Below are positions 36,232 through 45,104 of a stretch of DNA of 64,000 nucleotides, one piece after another; the first letter of the stretch is position 1; each line of letters opens with the position of its first letter. The DNA comes from Bacteroides faecium (lineage in GTDB: Bacteria > Bacteroidota > Bacteroidia > Bacteroidales > Bacteroidaceae). The notes under the pieces are model-generated. The model was not told where the DNA came from, did not search any database, and saw only the letters and a program-made list of their open reading frames with translations. The stretch is taken from contig NZ_CP050831.1 in assembly GCF_012113595.1 (NCBI RefSeq), forward strand, positions 4,960,001 through 5,024,000, read 5' to 3'. Made by a program: the position numbers and the translations under genes.

Positions 36232-36428
36232 AAAATTATTTCTCACAAATAACATTTTTTGAAGAGGTTGATACAAGAAAAACCAAGATATCCCTCGCTT
36301 TTTCAATAAACAGGAAACATAAAGAGACGGAGAAACAAAATATAAATCCAGTAGAAGTCCCGTTTTTCCGTACGCTATTCTTACCAAAACTCTACGTCTG
36401 ATAGCAAATACGCCATTAGGCAACGGTA

Positions 36429-36476
36429 AAATCGTCGTTGGGCAACCATGAATTCACCGTTGCCCAACGGCGATTT
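36429..36476. repeat. 18-base hairpin
   Basis: AAATCGTCGTTGGGCAAC (36429-36446) pairs with GTTGCCCAACGGCGATTT (36459-36476) with one G-T wobble and a 12-base loop. No T-tract follows on either strand. A further GGCAACGGT lies just upstream (36419-36427), allowing an alternative fold. Confidence 0.7.
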
Positions 36477-36499
36477 ACACCATACCTACCCGAAATGTC

Positions 36500-36537
36500 A
36501 AAAAAATAGGGAAAGTCCCCGAAAGAACTTTCCCTAT
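36500..36537 (-). terminator. Terminator of the HU gene
   Basis: On the minus strand the stem ATAGGGAAAGT/ACTTTCCCTAT (36506-36537) is followed by a run of T residues (36500-36506), 22 bases after the HU stop. Confidence 0.9.
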
Positions 36538-36558
36538 CAAAAGCAATTTTAGTAAAAA

Positions 36559-37041
36559 CTAGGCTGCCGGATCTGGGGTTTCTCCGGAATCTCCACCGGA
36601 ACCACCGCCTGCACCGGGATTCCCACTGTTGCCACCATTCGTATCTGCCACATTACCGCCAAACAACTCTATGCTCGCAGAGCCAAGCATTTCCTTGAAC
36701 GCACTTCCCGGAGTAAAGACTATCTTTCTCCTAATAATAGTATTGGCATTCACGTCTTCTAAATTGTCTTGGCTTTCCGCATTAATAGCAGGACGGAATG
36801 AACCGAACTCTCCTAGCTTCACAGAAAATCCCTCTTCTACAAAGGCTACCATCGTATCCTGCACTCCTTTCAGCACTACATCCACCATAGCACGATGAAT
36901 CCCCGTTCGCTGATTTACCTCGTCACACAGCTTGCTATAGCTGATACTTCCAACTAATACGTTTGCTGCAACGTACTTTTCCACTTTATTTTCTTTGTCG
37001 AAGCATAAAGTGATCTGCTTCTTTTTATAGCGTATAGCCAT
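36559..37041 (-). CDS. HU-family DNA-binding protein with glycine-rich tail
   Basis: This 160-residue protein of the Bacteroidales histone-like type starts AIRYKKKQITLCFDKENK. The HU fold spans about 1-125, with YSKLCDEVNQRTGIHRAMVDVVLKGVQDTMVAFVEEG and GSFRPAINA, and a low-complexity Gly/Asn/Asp tail covers about 130-160. Longer than classical HU (90 residues), it is one of a multi-copy family in these genomes. A minus-strand -7 box TACCTTTG lies at 37097-37104. Single gene with its own terminator. It should bend or coat DNA; specific targets are unknown. Confidence 0.88.
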   Translation of the reverse strand: MAIRYKKKQITLCFDKENKVEKYVAANVLVGSISYSKLCDEVNQRTGIHRAMVDVVLKGVQDTMVAFVEEGFSVKLGEFGSFRPAINAESQDNLEDVNANTIIRRKIVFTPGSAFKEMLGSASIELFGGNVADTNGGNSGNPGAGGGSGGDSGETPDPAA

Positions 37042-37104
37042 ACTTTTCTAAAATTTAATTTAATAATAATAGGAAGCCACTCTATTGACTTCACAACAAA
37101 GGTA

Positions 37105-37424
37105 TCAGTATCATTTGAGATTTCCTAACGGGGAAATTATGGAAAAAGACTGTTTTATTCTTAGTTTATTTACAACTATAAAGTGCAGCACATAAAAAGT
37201 AAATTCAAGTCAACAAAACAATATATACAATTGATAACTAATGTATTAAATTTAAAACTTAAAAGAAAATAGGCGACAATAAAAAATTAGACGGCCTACT
37301 AAGGATTTGAAGCTTTCAAAAACGCGGAAAGTAAGAAAATTAAGAATGAGAAAAATAAAAAATGCAGAAACAGAGAATTTTCACTTTTAAGAATCATTAA
37401 CCAACCATTCCAGACAAGCAAACA
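37105..37424. other. AT-rich spacer upstream of the HU gene
   Basis: No coding frame or clear structure is seen between the HU gene promoter (37097-37104) and the uxaB terminator. The stretch is strongly A-rich and may simply be an upstream region. Confidence 0.5.
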
Positions 37425-37461
37425 AAAAGAGCGTTTTGATAGTTATATTCCCTATCAAAAC
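37425..37461 (-). terminator. Terminator of the LacI-uxaB operon
   Basis: GTTTTGATAG (37433-37442) pairs with CTATCAAAAC (37452-37461). On the minus strand the hairpin is followed by GCTCTTTTTG, about 40 bases after the uxaB stop. Confidence 0.75.
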
Positions 37462-37502
37462 ACCCCTTATATTCATGTTCGACTTTCGTCGTCTCTTATC
37501 TA

Positions 37503-38942
37503 TTACAGGATACCTTTCACAGTCTCCATCATACCTTTTTCCTGAATTGAATCTAAATCCGCTTTCACGGCTTCTGCCAGTCCCGGAATCTTATTCAAGT
37601 CTTCACCCCAGATAAATTCTGCACCCAGAACACCTTCAGTTACTTTCTTTGTGCAGCCAGTAGCCCAAAGGTCTTTCAGCAAATTCATAATTTCAGGAGC
37701 GTCGTTCGGTACAATTTCAGCACCGTCTGCACGCACACCGCCCTTATAATAAGTAATAATAGCAGCCAAACCAAGTACCAATCCTTTCGGAAGCTCACCT
37801 TTGCGTTCCAAATAAGTTTTCAATCCCGGAAGATCACGAGTTTCGTATTTCGGGAATGAGTTCAGCATAATGCTTGTAACTGCATGGTCTACGAACGGAT
37901 TATTGAAACGTTCCAATACGTCATTAGCAAATTTCTCTAATTCATCTTTCGGCAAATTCAATGTTTCCATCAGTTCGTCAAACATTACCTTATGGATATA
38001 TTTACCGATTACTTCGTGCTGACAAGCATCACGAACGATATTCACTCCGGACAGATAAGCAACCGGAGAAAGAACCGTATGAGGACCATTCAACAGAGTA
38101 ACTTTACGTTCATGGTAAGGAGCTTCCGAAGGAACGAACAATACATTCAAACCTGCCTTGTCAGCCGGGAATTCTTTAGCCACTTCCTGCGGAGCTTCGA
38201 TTACCCACAGATGGAAGATTTCAGCCTGAACAACCAAGTTATCATCATATTGCAATTTTTCTTTGATAGCAGCAATATCCTTGCGTGGGAATCCCGGAAC
38301 GATACGGTCTACCAATGTTGCATATACGCCACAAGCTTCTTCAAACCAAGTTTTGAATTCATTACTCAGGTTCCACAATTCAATATACTGATAAATCGTT
38401 TCTTTCAGTTTGTGACCGTTCAGGAAGATAAGTTCGCAAGGGAAGATAATCAAACCTTTCGTTTTGTCACCGTTGAATGTTTTAAAACGATGATACAGCA
38501 ATTGAGTCAATTTACCCGGATATGATGAAGCAGGAGCATCATCAAGTTTGCAAGTCGGATCAAAAGCGATACCTGCTTCTGTAGTATTTGAAATAACGAA
38601 ACGCATTTCCGGTTGCTCTGCCAACTTCATGAACTCATCATTTTGAGTATACGGGTTTAACGCACGACTGATTACATCAATCATTGTCAAGCTGTTAACC
38701 GCTTCCCCTTTATCCAATCCTTGAAGATTAACATGATAAAGATCATCTTGTGCATTCAGCATATCGACCATGCCTTTATCAATAGGTTGAACCACTACAA
38801 CACTGCTGTTAAAGTCAGTTTTTTGGTTCATGTTATAAATAATCCAATCTACAAAAGCGCGTAAAAAGTTACCTTCGCCAAATTGAATAATACGCTCCGG
38901 ACGTTGTACTTTAGGAGCAGTTTCTTTGTTTAATGCTTTCAT
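37503..38942 (-). CDS. uxaB: Tagaturonate reductase (altronate oxidoreductase)
   Basis: This 479-residue NAD-dependent enzyme of the mannitol dehydrogenase superfamily reduces D-tagaturonate to D-altronate in galacturonate breakdown. Seen are the nucleotide-binding start RPERIIQFGEGNFLRAFVDWI, the central KVTLLNGPHTVLSPVAYLSG with the family's conserved lysine/asparagine pattern, and FVDHAVTSIMLNSFPKY. The length fits UxaB. It is the second gene after the LacI-type regulator (26-base gap) and lies opposite uxaC, the preceding step. Altronate dehydratase is not in the window. Confidence 0.93.
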   Translation of the reverse strand: MKALNKETAPKVQRPERIIQFGEGNFLRAFVDWIIYNMNQKTDFNSSVVVVQPIDKGMVDMLNAQDDLYHVNLQGLDKGEAVNSLTMIDVISRALNPYTQNDEFMKLAEQPEMRFVISNTTEAGIAFDPTCKLDDAPASSYPGKLTQLLYHRFKTFNGDKTKGLIIFPCELIFLNGHKLKETIYQYIELWNLSNEFKTWFEEACGVYATLVDRIVPGFPRKDIAAIKEKLQYDDNLVVQAEIFHLWVIEAPQEVAKEFPADKAGLNVLFVPSEAPYHERKVTLLNGPHTVLSPVAYLSGVNIVRDACQHEVIGKYIHKVMFDELMETLNLPKDELEKFANDVLERFNNPFVDHAVTSIMLNSFPKYETRDLPGLKTYLERKGELPKGLVLGLAAIITYYKGGVRADGAEIVPNDAPEIMNLLKDLWATGCTKKVTEGVLGAEFIWGEDLNKIPGLAEAVKADLDSIQEKGMMETVKGIL

Positions 38943-38968
38943 GTTAGTTGTAATTTATAAAGTTGATA

Positions 38969-40036
38969 TTATACAAATTCAAAATAAAAATCAATATTCT
39001 CCTTAATCAGAATGTCGATAGGCATATATTTTACGGGCTCAATATGCTTCTTAAACACGACATAATCGCACAGAGCTTTCACTCCGCAATATCCTTGTAA
39101 TCCGGGACGCTGCCCGATTAAATAATGCACATCGCCCGATTTTAGCAGCTCTACGTTCGCTTTCAAAAGGTCATACCCTATCAACCCCTTCATACTACGA
39201 CCTGCGTGACGGAGATATTCTCCTAACTGATATACTCTGGAATTAAATACCACGCCGAGCACAGCCTTCGGATGCGTCTGAAAAAACTCATCCAATGTCT
39301 GCTGATTGTTTTCCTGATTGGATTTATTCAGTATCACTTCATGGATCACCAAGTTGTCATACTCTTCGGTAATATAACTCATAAAGCCTTCCAAACGGCG
39401 CTGCATCTGTATTTCAGCAGGGTTATCCTTATTATTGCTTAAAAACAGAACCAGTTCCTGCCCTTCTCCTACCGAATAATTGCGCATTAATATTTTAGCC
39501 GCGATATATCCACTTTTGTATGAATCTTGCCCGATATATGTCAATGCATCCACCTCTTCCATATTGAAATCGACAAATGCATAAGCTATCTTATTCTCTT
39601 GCAGATAGGCTGTCAATGACAATGTTTCTTCCCTAAAATTCGGAGCAATCAATACGGCATCCACGTTACTTTCCTTAATAGAACGGCAGGCTTCCTGATA
39701 GCTTTGCTCATCACCATGATGATAGCACAGGTAATCAACGCTCACATTGAAAGGACGCAACTCTTGTCGGGCACGTTCAATGCCACCCACTACCGAATGC
39801 CAATAATCATGTTCTATATAATAAGGAATCAGACAAATGAAAGAGTATTTCTTTTTAGCAGCCAATCCGATAGCGAACACATTAGGCTGATAATGAATCT
39901 CATCCAGCACCTTTTGTACTTTAGCTTTGCTCTTGGGAGATACGTCACCGCGATTGTGCAATACCCTGTCAACCGTTCCGGCAGAAACACCCGCCATGCG
40001 AGCTATGTCTTTAATGGTATAGTTCTGGTCCTCCAT
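38969..40036 (-). CDS. LacI-family transcriptional regulator
   Basis: This 355-residue protein has a LacI HTH (about 5-28: YTIKDIARMAGVSAGTVDRVL with the hinge helix NRGDVSPKSKAKVQ). A periplasmic-binding-protein-like sensor domain of the type seen in RbsB-like regulators covers about 60-350. Between uxaB and the divergent uxaC, it most likely controls hexuronate use, with a uronate or its breakdown product as inducer. It is the first gene of the uxaB operon, so it probably controls its own level. A minus-strand -7 box TATATTTG lies at 40071-40078. Confidence 0.92.
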   Translation of the reverse strand: MEDQNYTIKDIARMAGVSAGTVDRVLHNRGDVSPKSKAKVQKVLDEIHYQPNVFAIGLAAKKKYSFICLIPYYIEHDYWHSVVGGIERARQELRPFNVSVDYLCYHHGDEQSYQEACRSIKESNVDAVLIAPNFREETLSLTAYLQENKIAYAFVDFNMEEVDALTYIGQDSYKSGYIAAKILMRNYSVGEGQELVLFLSNNKDNPAEIQMQRRLEGFMSYITEEYDNLVIHEVILNKSNQENNQQTLDEFFQTHPKAVLGVVFNSRVYQLGEYLRHAGRSMKGLIGYDLLKANVELLKSGDVHYLIGQRPGLQGYCGVKALCDYVVFKKHIEPVKYMPIDILIKENIDFYFEFV

Positions 40037-40070
40037 AGTGCTAAAACTTAAATATTATAAATAATCGCTG

Positions 40071-40193
40071 CAAATATACGAATTATTTTGTTACTCCAAG
40101 TAAATTTTCTATTTTTGTGTTCGATAACGGTTAATAAAACTAAAACGAGATTTACACCTATTAGCTTTAGAATCAATACTATATAGGTATAAA
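40071..40193. promoter_or_regulatory. Divergent promoters and a dyad between the regulator and uxaC
   Basis: For uxaC, TTTG (40087-40090) and TATTTTTG (40110-40117) are 19 bases apart on the plus strand. For the regulator, TATATTTG lies on the minus strand at 40071-40078 with a TTG 18 bases away (40097-40099). The two promoters interleave. An imperfect dyad, TTTACACCTATTA (40151-40163) with ATATAGGTATAAA (40181-40193), lies in the uxaC leader and could be an operator or an RNA hairpin. Confidence 0.6.
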
Positions 40194-40234
40194 TATAGAA
40201 AGTAATAATTTTATACACTTAAAACACAGTAATA

Positions 40235-41641
40235 ATGAAGAACTTCATGGACGAAAACTTTTTGTTGCAGACAGAAACTGCACAAAAGTTGTATCACGAG
40301 CATGCGGCTAAAATGCCGATCATCGACTATCACTGTCACTTAATCCCACAAATGGTAGCTGACGACTACAAGTTTAAATCACTGACTGAAATCTGGCTGG
40401 GTGGCGACCACTACAAATGGCGCGCAATGCGTACAAATGGCGTAGATGAACGCTTTTGTACAGGTAAAGATACCACAGACTGGGAGAAATTCGAAAAATG
40501 GGCTGAAACCGTTCCTTATACATTCCGCAACCCATTGTATCACTGGACTCACCTTGAACTGAAGACTGCATTCGGCATCAATAAGATATTGAACCCGCAA
40601 ACTGCACGTGAGATTTACGATGAATGTAACGAGAAGCTAGCTCAACCTGAATATTCAGCTCGCGGAATGATGCGTCGTTACCATGTAGAAGCAGTATGCA
40701 CTACTGACGATCCAATCGATTCACTGGAATACCACATCAAAACCCGTGAAAGCGGATTTGAAGTAAAGATGCTGCCAACTTGGCGTCCGGATAAAGCAAT
40801 GGCAGTAGAAGTTCCTGCCGACTTCCGTGCTTACGTAGAAAAACTGGCAGAAGTAAGCGGTGTTACTATCTCCAACTTTGATGATATGATTGCTGCTTTA
40901 CGTAAACGCCATGACTTCTTCGCAGAACAAGGATGCCGTTTGTCTGACCATGGTATCGAAGAATTCTACGCAGAAGACTATACAGACGCAGAAATCAAAG
41001 CTATATTTAATAAGGTATATGGAGGTGCCGAACTGACAAAAGAAGAAATTCTGAAGTTCAAATCAGCTATGCTCGTGATTTTCGGAGAGATGGATTGGGA
41101 AAAAGGATGGACGCAGCAATTCCACTATGGAGCTATCCGTAACAACAACACCAAGATGTTTAAACTGTTAGGCGCCGACACCGGTTTTGACTCTATCGGT
41201 GAATTTACAACTGCTAAAGCAATGGCTAAATTCCTCGACCGCCTGAACACCAACGGCAAATTGACTAAAACAATCCTCTATAATCTGAATCCATGCGCAA
41301 ATGAAGTAATCGCTACCATGTTAGGCAACTTCCAGGATGGTTCCGTAGCAGGAAAAATCCAATTTGGTTCCGGATGGTGGTTCCTGGATCAAAAAGACGG
41401 CATGGAAAAACAAATGAACGCTTTGTCCGTACTCGGTCTTTTAAGCCGCTTTGTAGGTATGCTGACAGACTCCCGCTCATTCCTCTCCTATCCTCGTCAC
41501 GAATACTTCCGTCGTACATTATGCAACCTGGTAGGACGTGATGTAGAGAACGGAGAAATCCCGGCGTCTGAAATGGAACGCGTTAATCAGATGATTGAAG
41601 ATATCAGCTATAACAACGCAAAGAACTTCTTCAAGTTCTAA
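40235..41641 (+). CDS. uxaC: Glucuronate/galacturonate isomerase
   Basis: This 468-residue enzyme of the amidohydrolase-like uronate isomerase family converts D-glucuronate to fructuronate and D-galacturonate to tagaturonate. The metal-site start IIDYHCHLIP (H33, H35) and the family segment CTTDDPIDSLEYH are visible, as are GSGWWFLDQKDGMEKQ and LTDSRSFLSYPRHEYFRR. Length is normal. It has its own promoter and terminator and faces away from the regulator-uxaB operon, so both halves of the pathway can be controlled by one regulator. Confidence 0.97.
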   Translation: MKNFMDENFLLQTETAQKLYHEHAAKMPIIDYHCHLIPQMVADDYKFKSLTEIWLGGDHYKWRAMRTNGVDERFCTGKDTTDWEKFEKWAETVPYTFRNPLYHWTHLELKTAFGINKILNPQTAREIYDECNEKLAQPEYSARGMMRRYHVEAVCTTDDPIDSLEYHIKTRESGFEVKMLPTWRPDKAMAVEVPADFRAYVEKLAEVSGVTISNFDDMIAALRKRHDFFAEQGCRLSDHGIEEFYAEDYTDAEIKAIFNKVYGGAELTKEEILKFKSAMLVIFGEMDWEKGWTQQFHYGAIRNNNTKMFKLLGADTGFDSIGEFTTAKAMAKFLDRLNTNGKLTKTILYNLNPCANEVIATMLGNFQDGSVAGKIQFGSGWWFLDQKDGMEKQMNALSVLGLLSRFVGMLTDSRSFLSYPRHEYFRRTLCNLVGRDVENGEIPASEMERVNQMIEDISYNNAKNFFKF

Positions 41642-41660
41642 TATACCGCAGTTAAAATAC

Positions 41661-41708
41661 AAATGCCGCTGTTTGAGTTTCAATTCAAGCAGTGGCATTT
41701 TATTTTAT
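41661..41708 (+). terminator. Terminator of uxaC
   Basis: A long imperfect stem (41661-41679 with 41683-41700, AAATGCC pairing with GGCATTT) is followed by TATTTTAT, 20 bases after the stop. Confidence 0.8.
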
Positions 41709-41783
41709 CTCATTCCTCAAAATTCCCCAGAATCCAGGAATGTTCCATGTTCTGAAAACCTTCAGCCAATAGAGAGACTATAA

Positions 41784-41813
41784 ATAAAAAAAGAAGCAAC
41801 ATCTGTTACTTCT
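41784..41813 (-). terminator. Terminator of the tRNA-Lys transcript
   Basis: On the minus strand AGAAGTAAC/GTTGCTTCT (41792-41813, one mismatch) is followed by seven T residues. It lies just downstream of the second tRNA. Confidence 0.7.
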
Positions 41814-41821
41814 TCTATTTG

Positions 41822-41894
41822 TACACCCTCAGGGATTCGAACCCTGGACCCACTGATTAAGAGTCAGTTGCTCTACCAACTGAGCTAAGAGTGC
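41822..41894 (-). tRNA. tRNA-Lys (anticodon CTT), copy 2
   Basis: The minus strand gives a complete cloverleaf. The acceptor is GCACTCT, the D-arm AGCTCAGTTGGTAGAGC, the anticodon stem ACTGA/TCAGT with loop CTCTTAA, and the T-arm contains GGTTCGAATCC. Anticodon CTT reads AAG. Identical to the copy at 41928-42000. Confidence 0.95.
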
Positions 41895-41927
41895 AACATT
41901 AAATTTACGTTGCAACTTCGGAACTTG

Positions 41928-42000
41928 TACACCCTCAGGGATTCGAACCCTGGACCCACTGATTAAGAGTCAGTTGCTCTACCAACTGAGCTAAGAGTGC
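41928..42000 (-). tRNA. tRNA-Lys (anticodon CTT), copy 1
   Basis: Same sequence and fold as the neighbouring copy, 33 bases away; both lie behind one promoter. Confidence 0.95.
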
Positions 42001-42021
42001 TTATTTCCTCGTTTGCGGTTG

Positions 42022-42053
42022 CAAAAGTAGGTCTTTTATTTTATTTGACCAAA
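42022..42053 (-). promoter_or_regulatory. Promoter of the tRNA-Lys genes
   Basis: On the minus strand TTTG (42050-42053) and TACTTTTG (42022-42029) are 20 bases apart, an excellent Bacteroides promoter, 21 bases before the first tRNA. Confidence 0.75.
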
Positions 42054-42089
42054 CAATAATGCAGCTTTTTTACTATCTTTTTTTTGCTT

Positions 42090-42893
42090 TTATTCGAACA
42101 CATAAAGCTCGGAAGGCGTATTTCGCTTTAAAGCAAGCAGTTGCACATCTTTGCCAACAATAACACCTTTGTTCTTTAATTTCCATTCCACAGTTTTAAA
42201 GGCCAACTCCGGATGATTATTGTCTTTGCTCAAGTGGCATAGCCAGATATATCGCAAGTGTTCCGTGATATTTTCCGCTAAAAATTCTGCGGTATCGGAG
42301 TTACTCATGTGTCCGGTCTTACTCGTGATCCGCTCTTTCAAATATTGAGGATAAGGACCCATTTTGAGCATTTCTTCGTCATAATTAGCTTCGAGAATCA
42401 GATAGTGAGCCTTACTAATATAATGAGCTGCCGTAGGCGTAATTTCCCCAAGGTCGGTTAAGAAAGAAAATACTTTGCCATCTATTTCGATACAGTACCC
42501 TACATTATCCGTACCGTCATGCGGGACTTCAAAAGATTCAATACGAAAATCTTCTAAAACCATAGGCTCCTGCTTTTCCAGATAACGAACCGATGAACTA
42601 AGTTTCTCCGTCATGCAATAACTACGATTGATTCCTGCATGAATACGTGCCGTTGTGTAGACGGGAATGTTTAACTTCTCACCCAAATGGCCTACGGCTT
42701 TGATATGATCCGCATGATCGTGCGTAATAAATACGGCACGAATACTATCCATCAAGATATTAAAATCCTTCAGTGTTTTTTTTATAGTACGAATACCGAT
42801 TCCAGCATCTATCAGTATTCCATAGGTTTCAGTGCCCAGATAATAACAGTTTCCACTACTGCCACTCGCCAAGCTTATAAATTTCACTTTCAT
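42090..42893 (-). CDS. MBL-fold metallo-hydrolase, YycJ/WalJ-like
   Basis: This 267-residue protein has the metallo-beta-lactamase motif HDHADH (58-63), a start FISLASGSSGNCYYLG typical of the YycJ (WalJ) group, and a later metal-binding D and H (ILEANYDEEM, LCHLSKDNNHPE). YycJ-like proteins are thought to be DNA exonucleases tied to repair. Here no WalRK genes are nearby, so only the family is assigned. A minus-strand TATATTTG box lies at 42951-42958. Single gene. Confidence 0.88.
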   Translation of the reverse strand: MKVKFISLASGSSGNCYYLGTETYGILIDAGIGIRTIKKTLKDFNILMDSIRAVFITHDHADHIKAVGHLGEKLNIPVYTTARIHAGINRSYCMTEKLSSSVRYLEKQEPMVLEDFRIESFEVPHDGTDNVGYCIEIDGKVFSFLTDLGEITPTAAHYISKAHYLILEANYDEEMLKMGPYPQYLKERITSKTGHMSNSDTAEFLAENITEHLRYIWLCHLSKDNNHPELAFKTVEWKLKNKGVIVGKDVQLLALKRNTPSELYVFE

Positions 42894-42975
42894 GTCTCAA
42901 CTTCTTTATTAAAATGCAAAATGCCGTCAACTTTTACAGCAAAGTGACGGCAAATATACGTAAAAAAGGAGAGAT

Positions 42976-44364
42976 TTACTGATTAGCCTTCTTCTTTTTG
43001 TCGATGAATTCGGTGATTTTTGCAAATAATAGCAATGCTATAGCAGCAATCAGACCAATTGCAGCGAAGTAATACCATATATAATGGGCATTTCCGCTGG
43101 CTGCCTCCCATGCTGCACGTGTCTCAAACAAAGCAGGATCCGGACAATATTTAGTCAGCAGGATTCCCGCCAACCCAAAACCGAAAATAGACGAGAGGAA
43201 AGAATGTAAGTGACTAAATCCTAAATACATCCCTTCTTCTCCCTTAGGAGCCTGCAAAGAGAAATATTCCAGATAACGCGGCGAGATGAAACACTCGGCA
43301 AGTGCCTGCACAACAATACCCGCAACCATCATCAATGTGATATTGCTCATACCCGAAATCAAGTCGTTACCTAGCAAGTTACCACATGCCATCAATAAAG
43401 CCGAAATAGGAATCAGAAACATTCCCACATTCATTGAAGTAATAGCACTGCGTTTTGCCATCCAACGTGTGATAAAACTAACGCAACATACCACCACAAA
43501 AGGATTCACATTGGCAATCCATCCCGGTTTTGCCGTTTCGCCTGCCATACGGATCACATACTTGGGCATCGTAGCATAAAGTTGCTGTTGTACCATCCAG
43601 AAGCCTGTGACAATCAATATAAGAATCAGTAAACGCCAATTCGTTATAATTCTCATAAATCCCTGCCCAATCTCACGAAGGCTTTTTCCTTCTCCTGCCG
43701 TATGAGTAGATTTATAAAGAAGAATAACGGCAAGCAAAGCAATAATAGTCATGGCACCGGAAAAATAATTGATGTAGATATATGCTTGTTCACCAATTAC
43801 ATTCCGCAAAGGATCAATAATTGTTTTACCGGTGAAAGCACCTATATTTACCATCATATAAAAAATAGAATAACCACGGGCACGAGTGGCTTCTGTTGTT
43901 TCTTTGGCTACGGAAGCGGAAATAATAGATTTAATGAAAGAACCGCCTACCATAAGAATAAATAAGACAGGCACAATCAGCCAACGGGAACTGCTATCGG
44001 GCAAGCCGCTAAATTGTGTCGTTGCACCATAATTCACCAGTCCGGCCGCTTCTAATAAGGTAGGCAAGACTCCTAATCCCAAATATCCGATAGATAATAG
44101 GGAAAACGCTATAATCATTGATTTCCGAAAACCAATCTTGTCGGCATAAGCCCCGGAAAAAATAGGAAGCAGATATAATCCACCGGAAAATAAGCCGGAA
44201 ATCATACTTGCTTCAAAATCGTTAAAACCTAAAATGGAAGATAGATAAATCGTGAGAACGATAAAAACGGCATAATACGCCATACGTTCAAACAGTTCGA
44301 CTGTGTTGCTAACCCAAAAAGCTCTCGTAAAGCCTTTGGCAGCACGCTGAGGGGAATTGTTCAT
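42976..44364 (-). CDS. MFS transporter, POT (peptide) family-like
   Basis: This 462-residue protein has about 12-14 membrane helices and the POT signature ExxER in NTVELFERMAYYAVF (about 20-34). A cytoplasmic loop motif, GAYADKIGFRKSM, follows. Proton-coupled oligopeptide transporters carry di- and tripeptides. The first helix motif supports that, but the second POT signature is not obvious, so the substrate stays open. The promoter box TATCTTTG is at 44400-44407 on the minus strand. The HAD gene is transcribed in the opposite direction from nearly the same spot. Confidence 0.85.
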   Translation of the reverse strand: MNNSPQRAAKGFTRAFWVSNTVELFERMAYYAVFIVLTIYLSSILGFNDFEASMISGLFSGGLYLLPIFSGAYADKIGFRKSMIIAFSLLSIGYLGLGVLPTLLEAAGLVNYGATTQFSGLPDSSSRWLIVPVLFILMVGGSFIKSIISASVAKETTEATRARGYSIFYMMVNIGAFTGKTIIDPLRNVIGEQAYIYINYFSGAMTIIALLAVILLYKSTHTAGEGKSLREIGQGFMRIITNWRLLILILIVTGFWMVQQQLYATMPKYVIRMAGETAKPGWIANVNPFVVVCCVSFITRWMAKRSAITSMNVGMFLIPISALLMACGNLLGNDLISGMSNITLMMVAGIVVQALAECFISPRYLEYFSLQAPKGEEGMYLGFSHLHSFLSSIFGFGLAGILLTKYCPDPALFETRAAWEAASGNAHYIWYYFAAIGLIAAIALLLFAKITEFIDKKKKANQ

Positions 44365-44463
44365 GTATCGATAATTTTTATTAAAATGTTAATTTGGAAC
44401 AAAGATACGTTTTTTTGGCTTACTGTCCGTATCTTTGTGTAAAATTAGGTATTAAAAAAAACT

Positions 44464-44886
44464 ATGATTATAGCTGTTGATTTTGACGGAACGATTGTAG
44501 AACATCGTTACCCGCGTATTGGTGAAGAAATTCCATTCGCAGTTGATACACTGAAGTTGTTGCAACAAGAAAAGCACCGTTTAATATTATGGAGTGTGCG
44601 TGAAGGCTCACTTCTGGACGAAGCTGTCGAATGGTGCAAGGCCAGAGGTTTGGAGTTTTACGCAGTGAATAAGGATTATCCTGAAGAACAAAAAGACCAT
44701 CAGGGTTTCTCTCGTAAACTGAAAGCCGATATGTTTATAGACGACCGTAACCTGGGCGGCTTGCCGGATTGGGGAGTTATTTATGAAATGATAAAAGAGA
44801 AAAAGACATTCGCAGATATATACAGCCAAAATGGAGAAGAGGAAAAACCATCTCTGAAAAAGAAAAAAAGATGGCTGCCTTTTTAA
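44464..44886 (+). CDS. HAD-like hydrolase of the BT0820 type
   Basis: This 140-residue minimal HAD phosphatase has motif I DFDGT (D6, D8), a motif II-like serine in LILWSVREG, and a motif III/IV region KLKADMFIDDRNLGG. There is no large cap domain, which suggests action on big substrates or on a partner-bound one. It closely recalls the small B. thetaiotaomicron protein BT0820, whose substrate I do not know. The basic tail KKKKRWLPF is probably disordered. A -7 box TATCTTTG lies at 44430-44437. Confidence 0.85.
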   Translation: MIIAVDFDGTIVEHRYPRIGEEIPFAVDTLKLLQQEKHRLILWSVREGSLLDEAVEWCKARGLEFYAVNKDYPEEQKDHQGFSRKLKADMFIDDRNLGGLPDWGVIYEMIKEKKTFADIYSQNGEEEKPSLKKKKRWLPF

Positions 44887-44966
44887 GAGGCACTCAAACA
44901 AATGCAAATTTTGCCTATTTAGATTAAAAAAGCGATTAAACAGTCGATTTTTGTGACTATTCGGTG

Positions 44967-45072
44967 TATATTTGCAAACCCTTATTTCTCGTGCCCTTAT
45001 TAAAGTCACGAGTATTATATGTTTATTTTGAAAATTGTGCACTCTTATCTGGCGTGATTAGAGTGCACATAT
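44967..45072 (+). ncRNA. Possible small RNA
   Basis: The -7 box TATATTTG (44967-44974) would start a transcript near 44981. It would contain the hairpin CTCGTG/CACGAG (44989-45012) and then a perfect nine-base hairpin GTGCACTCT/AGAGTGCAC (45037-45045, 45060-45068) followed by AT-rich sequence. The length would be about 90 bases, between convergent genes. The T-tract is weak and no -33 element is clear, so this is tentative. Confidence 0.35.
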
Positions 45073-45104
45073 ATTTATAAATAGTACCATTCGCGCAGTT
45101 CCGG

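Noticed and set aside
36205..36423. A 72-codon minus-strand frame
   Set aside because: It runs over the -7 box of the RNA candidate, starts next to a hairpin and has no domain. It could be part of a dispersed repeat, which a genome search would show, but I see no support for a protein.
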